Assembly: GCA_023390055.1 (NCBI GenBank)
Contig: JAEWDP010000134.1
Span: 1 to 55,604 of the forward strand
Direction: 5' to 3'
DNA length: 55,604 nt
Source of the DNA: Pseudomonadota bacterium
GTDB taxonomy: Bacteria > Pseudomonadota > Alphaproteobacteria > Rhizobiales > Rhizobiaceae
A program made the translations under genes and the position numbers. The notes beneath the pieces were generated by a model. It was not told where the DNA came from. It searched no databases and was given only the letters and a program-made list of their open reading frames with translations. Shown here piece by piece: positions 7,792 to 15,327 of this stretch (within the stretch, counting starts at the first letter, position 1; each line of letters begins with the position of its first letter).

Positions 7792-9105
7792 ATGGCGATA
7801 TTTCCTCAGGAGATCATCCGCCGGAAGAGGGACGGAGAGGAACTCGATCGCTCCGAGATTGCGGACTTCATCCGTGGGCTGGCGCGTGAGGAGATTTCTG
7901 AGGGCCAGGTCGCGGCCTTTGCAATGGCCGTTTTCTTTCAGGGAATGTCCCGAAATGAGACAATTGCATTAACGTCGGCCATGCGAGATTCGGGTGATGT
8001 CCTGAATTGGGACATTGGCCGACCGATTGCGGACAAGCATTCAACAGGCGGTGTCGGCGATAATGTCTCCCTGATGCTTGCTCCGGTAGTTGCCGCGTGC
8101 GGAGTGTCCGTACCAATGATCTCGGGAAGAGGTCTTGGCCACACCGGTGGAACATTGGACAAGTTGCAGGCCATCCCAGGCTACAACGTTACCCCCGATG
8201 CTGCACATCTGAAGGATGTCGTCGCCGATGTCGGTTGCGCCATTGTCGGACAGACGGAAAGCCTTGTCCCGGCGGACCGCCGTCTCTACGCCATTCGCGA
8301 TGTCACGGCGACCGTCGAGTCGCAACCGTTGATCACGGGTTCGATCCTTTCGAAAAAGCTGGCCGCGGGTGTGCAAACGCTCGTGCTTGACGTCAAGGTC
8401 GGTAATGGTGCGTTTATGGAAAGCATTGAGGACGCGGAGGCACTGGCGCGTTCACTGGTGGAGGTGGCAAACGGCGCCGGCATGCGTACGACCGCGCTGC
8501 TGACCGACATGAACCAACCTTTGGCCGATGCTGTCGGCAACAGCCTGGAGGTCATCAACTGCCTGGATTTCCTCAATGGAAGGAAAACCGAAACACGCTT
8601 GCATGCTGTTGTGTTGGCGCTTGCCTCAGAAATGCTTGTGCAGGCTGGAATTGCATCGACACTTGAGGACGCACGGCCCGCCATAATCCATGCAATCGAT
8701 GATGGCCGTGCGCTTGAGGTGTTTGCGCGCATGGTTGCCGCTCTTGGAGGTCCTTTGGATTTTGTCGAGAAGCCCTCCAATTATCTGCGCAAGGCGAAAA
8801 CGATGATAGAGATACAGGCGCTGGAGGATGGTTGGGTGTCTGCCTGCGCGACCCGGCAGATTGGGCAGGCGGTCGTGGAACTAGGAGGTGGACGAAAGCA
8901 CCCGCACGACAAAATCGATCCTGCCGTGGGGTTGGACAGATTACTTCCCTTAGGAAGCCGGGTTACGAAAGGTGAGCCTCTTGCTGTCGTCCATGCGGCA
9001 GATCGTGACCGGGGAGAATTGGTTGCAAGGGCTGTTGCGAGCAGTATCGCGATCTCGCACGAGGCACCGGTGACGACGGATGTGGTCGTCAGCCGAATTA
9101 CATGA
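7792..9105 (+). CDS. deoA: Thymidine phosphorylase
   Basis: This 437-residue cytosolic enzyme phosphorolyses thymidine and deoxyuridine to base plus deoxyribose-1-phosphate. It has the helical N-terminal domain (residues 1-70), the phosphate-binding KHSTGGVGD motif near residue 84, and the thymidine/pyrimidine phosphorylase signature SGRGLGHTGGTLDKL near 117-131. The length fits DeoA rather than the longer AMP phosphorylases. It begins two bases after the DeoC-like gene. It is the last gene of the forward nucleoside operon and its stop abuts that of a convergent gene. Its sugar product would be handled by the phosphopentomutase encoded downstream. Confidence 0.94.
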   Translation: MAIFPQEIIRRKRDGEELDRSEIADFIRGLAREEISEGQVAAFAMAVFFQGMSRNETIALTSAMRDSGDVLNWDIGRPIADKHSTGGVGDNVSLMLAPVVAACGVSVPMISGRGLGHTGGTLDKLQAIPGYNVTPDAAHLKDVVADVGCAIVGQTESLVPADRRLYAIRDVTATVESQPLITGSILSKKLAAGVQTLVLDVKVGNGAFMESIEDAEALARSLVEVANGAGMRTTALLTDMNQPLADAVGNSLEVINCLDFLNGRKTETRLHAVVLALASEMLVQAGIASTLEDARPAIIHAIDDGRALEVFARMVAALGGPLDFVEKPSNYLRKAKTMIEIQALEDGWVSACATRQIGQAVVELGGGRKHPHDKIDPAVGLDRLLPLGSRVTKGEPLAVVHAADRDRGELVARAVASSIAISHEAPVTTDVVVSRIT

Positions 9106-9627
9106 TCAGGGATCGAGCTTCATGATGTCGCCTTCGACCCTGAAACCCGAAAGCTTGTGGAGAAAGCTCATGCCGACAAGTGTTGCATTCAACGCACTGT
9201 CGCGCAGCACGAGGGCGTCGACGTCGCGGATGCGAATACTGCCGATCTCAACGGTGCCGAGCACCACATGGGCGGCTTTGGTCTGACCATTGGCGGTGTC
9301 AACGACATGCCGGAAGTCAAGTTGGCTGTTCGCGAAGCCAATACGCCTGGCCGTGTTTTCGTTCAATGCGACGAACGATGCGCCGGTATCGATCATGGCA
9401 TCGATTTTCTTGTCGTTGACCCGAAAGCTGGCATTGAAATGACCACGTCCATCTGCCCGGATTACAGCACCCGCCGAACTGGCCGTGACCGGCGTCAGGA
9501 TGGATACATCGACTGATGCGCTTTTCATCGGGGAAACGGGTGATATATCCGTGAACCCGAAGAAGGCCGGAATTTGCGATGCAAGAATGGCCGCAGTAAT
9601 GGCAAGAAAAAGATTGCGCACAAGCAT
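9106..9627 (-). CDS. Membrane-anchored retropepsin-like aspartic protease
   Basis: This roughly 173-residue protein has one N-terminal hydrophobic segment (about 4-25) and a periplasmic retropepsin-like domain, matching the TIGR02281/clan AA single-domain proteases of proteobacteria. The catalytic motif is IDAMIDTGASF (D80-T81-G82), and one DTG per chain implies a homodimer. The second ATG (MLVRNLF) is preferred to the one at 9660 because GGGGAG lies at good distance before it. Its stop codon directly abuts the deoA stop with no bases between them. The substrate is unknown, and a link to nucleoside metabolism is not evident. Confidence 0.82.
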   Translation of the reverse strand: MLVRNLFLAITAAILASQIPAFFGFTDISPVSPMKSASVDVSILTPVTASSAGAVIRADGRGHFNASFRVNDKKIDAMIDTGASFVALNENTARRIGFANSQLDFRHVVDTANGQTKAAHVVLGTVEIGSIRIRDVDALVLRDSALNATLVGMSFLHKLSGFRVEGDIMKLDP

Positions 9628-9751
9628 CACCATTCTCCCCGGTCTCTTGGCCAGGACCATTGATGACGGGAAAATGTGAACATGGCCCTGCCGAACTGCC
9701 GGACAGCGCCTTAAGATGATCGTGCGGTTAAGAACGAGTGAACGTTATGGT

Positions 9752-10381
9752 CTATTTCGTTCCATACATGCGGTCACCGGCATCTCCAAGTCCGGGGACG
9801 ATATAGCCCTGTTCGTTGAGATGACTGTCGATCGCTGCCGTATAGACCGGTACGTCGGGATGGATGTTCTTGAAGTTTTCAATGCCCTCAGGGGTGGCTA
9901 GAAGGCAGAGGAATCGAATGTTGTGGGCGCCCCTCTCCTTTAGCTTGTCGATTGCAGCGACGGCAGAATTGCCGGTTGCGAGCATCGGATCGACAACGAT
10001 GATCAGGCGTTCGGCGATATCGTCGGGGGCCTTGAAGAAATACTCGACCGGTTGAAGGGTTTCGTGGTCGCGGTAAACTCCGATGTGGGAGACACGGGCA
10101 GAAGGCACAAGATCCAGCATCCCTTCGAGAAGCCCGTTGCCGGCACGCAGGATAGAAGCGAAGACGAGCTTCTTTCCTTCCAGAACCGGAGCCTCCATCG
10201 CCTGGAGAGGCGTTTCAATGGTTTCTATCGTCAATTCGAGGTCGCGGGTTACCTCGTAACAGAGCAATGTGGAAATCTCCCGCAGCAATCGCCGGAAACC
10301 TGCTGTAGAGGTTTCCTTCTTTCGCATAATCGTCAGCTTGTGCTGCACCAGCGGATGATCGATGACCGTTACACCGTCCAT
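9752..10381 (-). CDS. upp: Uracil phosphoribosyltransferase
   Basis: This 209-residue enzyme makes UMP from uracil and PRPP. The start at MDGVTVIDHPLVQHKL gives the standard UPRT length; the frame runs 22 codons further up without family similarity. It shows the PRPP loop VDPMLATGNS and the C-terminal uracil-binding GYIVPGLGDAGDRMYGTK. It is the last gene of the reverse-strand nucleoside group, 80 bases after adenosine deaminase. It would recover the uracil released by phosphorolysis of uridine and deoxyuridine, so the locus both degrades pentoses and salvages base. Confidence 0.95.
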   Translation of the reverse strand: MDGVTVIDHPLVQHKLTIMRKKETSTAGFRRLLREISTLLCYEVTRDLELTIETIETPLQAMEAPVLEGKKLVFASILRAGNGLLEGMLDLVPSARVSHIGVYRDHETLQPVEYFFKAPDDIAERLIIVVDPMLATGNSAVAAIDKLKERGAHNIRFLCLLATPEGIENFKNIHPDVPVYTAAIDSHLNEQGYIVPGLGDAGDRMYGTK

Positions 10382-10461
10382 CAGAAGCCTGCCTTCCCGT
10401 GTCAATTTCGCTTGTTCACTTCTTGATAGGATTGGTTCAAAACGCAACCCTTTCTGGTCGT

Positions 10462-11460
10462 TTATCCCACAATTGCCGCAAGTAGTCCGCCATCAAGGCG
10501 GTTTAGGAGCCGTTGCCGTGTTTCTTCGTCGACAAAGGCTGCTTCAAGTGCACTACGTGTCATGGCATTGATCTGCGTGTGCGAAAATCCCATCTCCCTG
10601 GCCGCAATTTCGTACTCGCGTGCAAGAGATGTATGGAAGAACGGAGGATCGTCAGAATTGAGGCATACCTTGACACCGGCATCTGCCAGTTTACCCAAGG
10701 GGTGGCTTTGAAAGTCCGGGTAGACGCCAAGGGCGATATTCGAACCGGGACAGACCTCAAGCACTGTCCCCTGCCTCGCAAGCCGGCTTACGAGGTGTGG
10801 ATCTTCAATGGCGCGAACACCGTGGCCTATGCGTGCAGGCTTCACGATGTTCAGGGCCTCGGTGATACTGAAGGGGCCACAGACTTCACCCGCGTGGATG
10901 GTCAATCCAAGCCCGGCATCGCGGGCAATGTCGAAGGCAGGAGCATAATCGCAGACGCGGCCCATTCGTTCATCGCCGGCCATGTTGAAGCCGGTGACCA
11001 GAGGATTTCGACAGCGCGCAGCATACTGCGCCGCAGCGACCACGCTTTGCGGACCGAAATGCCGCTCGCCGGTTACAATGATACGCGCTTCTATGCCTGT
11101 CTTTTCTTTGGCCTGCCGGATGCCTTCGGAAATGCCCGCAATATAGGCGTCAGCGCCCAATCCTATCCTGTCTCCATGGTCGGGTGACACGATAATTTCA
11201 CTGTAAATCGTGTTGGCGGCGGCAAGCTCGCCAAGATAGGTCTCCGTCAGGAGTGCGTAGTCGGCGTCCGTCTTGAAGAGCGATGCAACTAGATCATAGG
11301 AGACGAGGAACTCCGAGAAATCTGACCAGACATAGCTATCGTCGCGAAGGAAGTCGGTTGTATCAATCCCGTATTTTTCCGCCTGAAGACGTGCAAGCTC
11401 TGGAGGAGCTGCACCTTCAATGTGGCAGTGGATCTCCGCCTTGAGGAGATGGCTCGTCAA
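10462..11460 (-). CDS. add: Adenosine deaminase
   Basis: This 332-residue amidohydrolase-fold zinc enzyme converts adenosine to inosine, feeding purine nucleoside phosphorylase. It shows the metal-binding EIHCHIEG near the N-terminus, TIHAGE with the catalytic Glu, and CLNSDDPP with the metal-ligand Asp. The length is normal for bacterial Add and related adenine deaminases. The adenosine form is favoured by the setting among nucleoside genes, although adenine or 6-aminodeoxyfutalosine deaminases share these motifs. Its ATG overlaps the deoB stop (ATGA), so the two are translationally coupled. Confidence 0.88.
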   Translation of the reverse strand: MTSHLLKAEIHCHIEGAAPPELARLQAEKYGIDTTDFLRDDSYVWSDFSEFLVSYDLVASLFKTDADYALLTETYLGELAAANTIYSEIIVSPDHGDRIGLGADAYIAGISEGIRQAKEKTGIEARIIVTGERHFGPQSVVAAAQYAARCRNPLVTGFNMAGDERMGRVCDYAPAFDIARDAGLGLTIHAGEVCGPFSITEALNIVKPARIGHGVRAIEDPHLVSRLARQGTVLEVCPGSNIALGVYPDFQSHPLGKLADAGVKVCLNSDDPPFFHTSLAREYEIAAREMGFSHTQINAMTRSALEAAFVDEETRQRLLNRLDGGLLAAIVG

Positions 11461-12677
11461 AGGAAACTCCAGCCATGGGATCCGGTCGGGATGGAAAGGT
11501 GAGCAGCGATGGTTTCGCCGATATCCGCAAAAGTGGGGCGAATGCCGATGTTGCGTGAACGAATACCCGGGCCAAACGCCATGATCGGTACGCGTTCACG
11601 TGTGTGGTCGGTGCCGCGCCAGGTCGGGTCACAACCGTGGTCTGCCGTCAGGATGACAAGGTCTCCCGGTTGCAGGCGACGATGAACGTCTGGAAGGCTT
11701 CGATCGAATGCTTCCAGTGCTGCCGCATAACCGGGAACGTCACGCCTGTGCCCGTAAAGCTGGTCAAAGTCGACGAAGTTGGCAAAGACGAGGTCACCGT
11801 CACTGGCGGTATTCATGGCTTCAAGCGTTGCCGCCATCAAAGCGTTGTTTCCGTCCGCCTTTATTGAGTGAGAGACACCCTGATGCGCAAAGATGTCTCC
11901 AATCTTGCCGATGGCGTGAACAGCACGGCCCGCCTCTGTCAGTCGAGCGAGAAGCGTCACTTCGGGTGGCGCTACGGAAAAGTCGCGTCGGTTTCCGGTT
12001 CGCACGAACGTTTGGGCGGTCTCGCCGGTGAACGGGCGTGCAATAACACGACCGATGTTGAGGGGATCGACAAGTCGTCTGACCGTCTGGCAGAGCGTGA
12101 TCAGGCGATCGAGCCCGAAATAGGTCTCATGCGCGGCGATCTGGAGAACGGAATCGCTCGATGTATAACAGATAGGCTTTCCGGTTCGGATATGCTCCTG
12201 CCCGAAGCGGGCGATGATCTCGGTTCCGGGAGCGTGACAATTGCCGAGAATGCCTGGAATTTCACCTTCGGCGCAGATTGCCTCGACCAATTCCGGCGCA
12301 AATGCATCGCCTTCGGATGGAAAATATCCCCAGTCGAACATTACCGGTGTCCCGGCAATCTCCCAATGACCAGATGGTGTGTCCTTGCCGTGAGAAACCT
12401 CGTTGGCTGCGCCATGCAGGCCGAAAATGCGGTCGGGCCGGATCATGCCGGCCGGATCGTCCCCGCTTGCAAGCTTGCCGATCTCGACAAGCCCGAGAGA
12501 TGACATGTTGGGTAGCTTCAGGGGCCCCTGCCGCAATCCGGCGCGGTCTGCAGCACCGGCGGCACAGAATTCTGCAATGTGTCCGAGGGTGTTGGCACCG
12601 AGGTCACCATAGGCATCTGCATCACGGGCACCGCCGACACCAAAGGAATCCAGCACGAAAAGAAAGGCTCTCGCCAT
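11457..12677 (-). CDS. deoB: Phosphopentomutase
   Basis: This 406-residue alkaline-phosphatase-superfamily enzyme interconverts (deoxy)ribose-1-phosphate and (deoxy)ribose-5-phosphate using two manganese ions. It starts MARAFLFVLDSFGVGGARDA, with the metal-ligand Asp, and carries DTPSGHWEI with the phosphate-accepting Thr. TADHGCDPTWRGTDHTRE near the C-terminus supplies further metal ligands. It leads a reverse-strand operon deoB-add-upp that converges on the forward transporter and phosphorylase operon. It links the phosphorylases to the aldolase step. Confidence 0.95.
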   Translation of the reverse strand: MARAFLFVLDSFGVGGARDADAYGDLGANTLGHIAEFCAAGAADRAGLRQGPLKLPNMSSLGLVEIGKLASGDDPAGMIRPDRIFGLHGAANEVSHGKDTPSGHWEIAGTPVMFDWGYFPSEGDAFAPELVEAICAEGEIPGILGNCHAPGTEIIARFGQEHIRTGKPICYTSSDSVLQIAAHETYFGLDRLITLCQTVRRLVDPLNIGRVIARPFTGETAQTFVRTGNRRDFSVAPPEVTLLARLTEAGRAVHAIGKIGDIFAHQGVSHSIKADGNNALMAATLEAMNTASDGDLVFANFVDFDQLYGHRRDVPGYAAALEAFDRSLPDVHRRLQPGDLVILTADHGCDPTWRGTDHTRERVPIMAFGPGIRSRNIGIRPTFADIGETIAAHLSIPTGSHGWSFL

Positions 12678-12849
12678 TGGTCACCAAGGATTGAGGTCGC
12701 GGCGTCGAAATGCGCCTGTACGTGCTACATATAGATTAGAATTTGCTTTGGCAAAGGGCCAAATGATGTGCAAAAGGTTGCTTTATCCCTGCAGGTGAGA
12801 AATATCGGCTGCTCGGGCGGTAACTATTCAGATATCGCCGGATGCCTGA

Positions 12850-13257
12850 TCAGGGATTGGTTGCATCCGTGAATTCGGCATGTTTCTGGCAATTTGGCGT
12901 ACAGGACAGGGTTGTGCGAATAGTCTGCCGGAAGACACGAACTGTGTTGCCGTCATCGGTCGAGACCAGAACGCGCTCGTCGGCGATTGCATTGCCATCT
13001 TTGTCCAGGAGCACGAGGTTCGTCGTCCCGAAGCTTCGGCCGGTCAAAACAATCGTGGTCGGGTCGGCGACCGTTGCATCGGCCACCTTGGCATTGCCAA
13101 TGATCACCTTGCTGACCGGACGGTCCAGCCGCAACACGCGGGCGTGGTTCACATAGACCCGCAAGAGGTCGTCTTCCTGTTGCGCGAAAGTTGGCAAAGC
13201 GCCGCCGATCAGGACTGCAAGGGCGACGACAAATCGGATGGTTACGGTGGAGAGCAT
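12850..13257 (-). CDS. Secretin N0-domain-like periplasmic protein near the pilus locus
   Basis: This 135-residue protein has a cleavable signal peptide (TFAQQ cleavage region) and a single domain like the N-terminal N0 part of CpaC (pilus formation protein N-terminal region, PF13629 by recall). The body contains VLRLDRPVSKVIIGNAKVAD and VLTGRSFGTTNLVLLD, the same pattern as KADAVTRTSR/GKSVGQTNIFIF in the CpaC of this window. It ends with two cysteines (CTPNC). It is transcribed away from the Flp pilin gene. It might modulate or cap the secretin, but that is inference. Confidence 0.75.
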   Translation of the reverse strand: MLSTVTIRFVVALAVLIGGALPTFAQQEDDLLRVYVNHARVLRLDRPVSKVIIGNAKVADATVADPTTIVLTGRSFGTTNLVLLDKDGNAIADERVLVSTDDGNTVRVFRQTIRTTLSCTPNCQKHAEFTDATNP

Positions 13258-13589
13258 GCCTTGGCCTTTGAATAGGTGCTGTCATTCACCATGATGCAGA
13301 CTGGTGAATGAAGGCTTAAGGTACTCGGTTGAATTGCATGAAGATTATAGTCCGTCATTTATGGGACATCGAGAGGATCGTCTTGAGATCTGCGAGAGAC
13401 TCTGAGTTTTGGTCGCAAAAGCAATATTTTAGCGGATGCTCACGAGACTTGTCCGACCATTTCTCGTCAACGCATTGTTAACATTCTTCTTTAAGTGGAT
13501 TGCAATCGTCTCACGCTAGGGTTGCCACATCCGAACAACGGAAACAGTTGTCGGGAAATGCTGACCAACCAACACCGTGGGAGTTTCCA
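13258..13589. promoter_or_regulatory. Divergent promoter region of pilin and N0-domain gene
   Basis: This 332-base gap carries no convincing gene. CATTCACC (13283-13290) and GGTGAATG (13303-13310) form a perfect 8-bp inverted repeat with a 12-base gap, close to the N0-gene start. TTAA at 13478-13481 and 13491-13494 are spaced by nine bases, near but not equal to the TTAA-N7-TTAA pattern of CtrA sites. GGGAG ends seven bases before the pilin ATG. Promoter positions were not assigned. Confidence 0.45.
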
Positions 13590-13796
13590 ATGTCGAAGTT
13601 TTTTGCACGCTTCAAGAAAGATGAATCCGGCGCGACAGCCATCGAATACGGCCTGATTGCCGCCCTGATTTCCGTAGCATTGATCGCTGGCGCCACGACG
13701 CTCGGTGGTGCGCTGAATGACACGTTTGAGTCATTGGGCGGCAAAATTGGTGCTTGCGTCGACGGCCCGAATGCCGATGGCTGCCAGCCCGAATAA
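13590..13796 (+). CDS. pilA: Flp-family type IVb pilin
   Basis: This is the 68-residue major pilin subunit of the tight-adherence pilus. The short basic leader (MSKFFARFKKDESG) ends in Gly, and the mature protein begins ATAIEYGLIAALISVALI with the Glu-Tyr pair of Flp pilins. Prepilin peptidase CpaA, encoded next, should cut after Gly14. The hydrophobic helix forms the filament core. The C-terminus has two Cys (ACVDGPNADGC) that may form a disulfide. ATG 13590 with GGGAG upstream gives the family length, while earlier in-frame codons add an unlikely extension. A hairpin after the stop may keep pilin mRNA in excess. Confidence 0.94.
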   Translation: MSKFFARFKKDESGATAIEYGLIAALISVALIAGATTLGGALNDTFESLGGKIGACVDGPNADGCQPE

Positions 13797-13809
13797 GTAT
13801 GAGTTCGCA

Positions 13810-13839
13810 AAGGGCCTGCGCCCAGTACTGCAGGCCCTT
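13810..13839 (+). terminator. Hairpin after the Flp pilin gene
   Basis: AAGGGCCTG (13810-13818) and CAGGCCCTT (13831-13839) form a 9-bp perfect stem with a 12-base loop, followed by AGTTATT. It probably reduces read-through from the highly expressed pilin gene into cpaA, or stabilises the pilin mRNA. The U-tract is weak. Confidence 0.6.
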
Positions 13840-13883
13840 AGTTATTCCGACGTAAATTACGTTTTTACGATAGAGCTTTATCC

Positions 13884-14405
13884 ATGGCCGCAATAAGCGC
13901 TGCAATCTTGATGATTCCCGCTATTTGCCTTTTCATGGCGGCCATCACAGATCTCTTCACGATGACGATCCCCAATCGTCTGTCGATATTCCTCCTGGCA
14001 TCCTTTGTGGTGCTCGCACCCGTTTCCGGCCTGCCATTTGCTGAGATCAGCATGAGCTTTGCTGCAGGTGCCATCGTTTTCGCCGTTTGCCTCGGATTTT
14101 ACGCGCTCAACGTCATGGGTGGCGGGGATGTCAAACTCCTGGCCAGTTCTGCCGTCTGGTTCGGCTTCAGCGCTGCACTCGGTGCCTTCATTCTTCAAAC
14201 GGCCCTTCTTGGAGGACTGGTGACACTGATTGTCATGCTGCTTCGCTCGCAAGCGGACCGTTTTGCCGTGATCGGTTCTTTGGTGCCAGAACCGATACTG
14301 ACCACCAAGAAGGTTCCCTATGGGTTGGCAATCGGTCTTGCCGGCCTGATAACGTTCTGGAACTCCCCGATTGCGATCGCTGCACTGGCGGGGTTGAAGC
14401 AATAG
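13884..14405 (+). CDS. cpaA: Prepilin peptidase CpaA (TadV)
   Basis: This is a 173-residue inner-membrane aspartic protease of family A24 that processes the Flp prepilin. Nearly the whole chain is hydrophobic, with about six membrane segments. The two catalytic aspartates are visible at AAITDLFTMTIPN (D23) and GGGDVK (D82). It lacks the methyltransferase domain of large PilD enzymes, as expected for TadV/CpaA. It sits between pilin and cpaB in the standard cpa order. Confidence 0.92.
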   Translation: MAAISAAILMIPAICLFMAAITDLFTMTIPNRLSIFLLASFVVLAPVSGLPFAEISMSFAAGAIVFAVCLGFYALNVMGGGDVKLLASSAVWFGFSAALGAFILQTALLGGLVTLIVMLLRSQADRFAVIGSLVPEPILTTKKVPYGLAIGLAGLITFWNSPIAIAALAGLKQ

Positions 14406-14424
14406 CCTTTTGATGGCAACGCTT

Positions 14425-14458
14425 TATTAACCACACTCGTATTCCGGCTATTAACCAT
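14425..14458. promoter_or_regulatory. Paired TTAACCA motifs upstream of cpaB (possible CtrA sites)
   Basis: TATTAACCA occurs twice, at 14425-14433 and 14449-14457, exactly 24 bases apart. The second copy extends to TTAACCAT, which equals a CtrA half-site known from Caulobacter. The sites lie in the 105-base gap between cpaA and cpaB. They may mark an internal promoter for the cpaB-tadC block. This is inference from motif and context only. Confidence 0.4.
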
Positions 14459-14510
14459 AACTACACTATTGGCGGTCATTCTTCCTGAGGTTGAGTCCTG
14501 AGGAACCGTC

Positions 14511-15302
14511 ATGAAGCCCGCACGTCTTCTTATCTTAGTGGTGGCAGTTGTTGCTGCCGGTCTGGCCGGCGTTCTGGCAATGCGGATTTCGGGAACGACC
14601 GCGCCACAGATCGCGGAAACGATCATTGAAAAACAGCCAAGCGTCAAAGTTCTTGTCTCGTCGATGAACCTTCCGGTTGGAAGTCGCCTTGACGAGGATA
14701 AGCTTCGCTGGCTTGCCTGGCCTGATGCTGGGCTTGTCGAAGGGTTCATCACCCAGAATGTTCGCCCGGATGCAATCTCGGAACTGAACGGCATGGTGGT
14801 CCGTCTGCCGCTCTTCGAGGGAGAGCCTGTGCGGGGTGAAAAGATCGCCGATTCCTCCAACAGGATCATGTCGTCGCTCTTACCCGCCGGTAAACGGGCT
14901 GTTTCCACCCAGATTTCGGTGGCAACCGGTGCTGGTGGGTTCGTCCTTCCGAACGACCGCGTCGACGTCATCATGGTGCGCCGCACTGACGATGACCGCT
15001 ACCTGACGGAAGAAGTTCTGCAAAACATCAGGGTGCTGGCAATCGACCAGCAGATTCAGGAAAGCCCCGAAGGAAAGAAGACTGTGATTGGCACGACAGC
15101 GACGCTCGAACTGACGCCTGAGCAGGCGAAAGTGATCGCCGTGGCGCAGCAAATGGCCGATCGCCTGACCCTGGCATTGCGTTCGGTCGCTGATGCGCAG
15201 GAACCGGACACCATCGCTGCCGACTATCTTTTGAGTGGCGGCGGAAAGGCGGAGGTGCAGGTCATCAAGTCCGGCTCGATCATCGGCAACGACAACAACT
15301 AG
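14511..15302 (+). CDS. cpaB: Flp pilus assembly protein CpaB
   Basis: This 263-residue periplasmic protein is anchored by an N-terminal hydrophobic segment (about 4-22). It contains a SAF-like domain from about residue 46 (KVLVSSMNLPVGSRLDEDKL) and the RcpC-like region with GAGGFVLPNDRVDVIMVRR near 140. CpaB/RcpC is thought to stabilise or gate the outer-membrane secretin. The gene follows cpaA after a 105-base gap with possible regulatory repeats and is followed 25 bases later by cpaC, the secretin it works with. Confidence 0.92.
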   Translation: MKPARLLILVVAVVAAGLAGVLAMRISGTTAPQIAETIIEKQPSVKVLVSSMNLPVGSRLDEDKLRWLAWPDAGLVEGFITQNVRPDAISELNGMVVRLPLFEGEPVRGEKIADSSNRIMSSLLPAGKRAVSTQISVATGAGGFVLPNDRVDVIMVRRTDDDRYLTEEVLQNIRVLAIDQQIQESPEGKKTVIGTTATLELTPEQAKVIAVAQQMADRLTLALRSVADAQEPDTIAADYLLSGGGKAEVQVIKSGSIIGNDNN

Positions 15303-15327
15303 AAGACGTATTGAACGGAGTGGGGAC

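Noticed and set aside
12729..12756. Possible deoB promoter (TTGCCA and CTATAT) with a CTTTG/CAAAG palindrome
   Set aside because: Spacing between the boxes is 14-15 bases, too short for a confident promoter; the palindrome has no second copy near the transporter operon.
12850..13258. Long forward frame antisense to the N0-domain gene
   Set aside because: Arg/Cys-rich shadow with no signal peptide or motif; the reverse-strand frame has a signal peptide and a recognisable domain.
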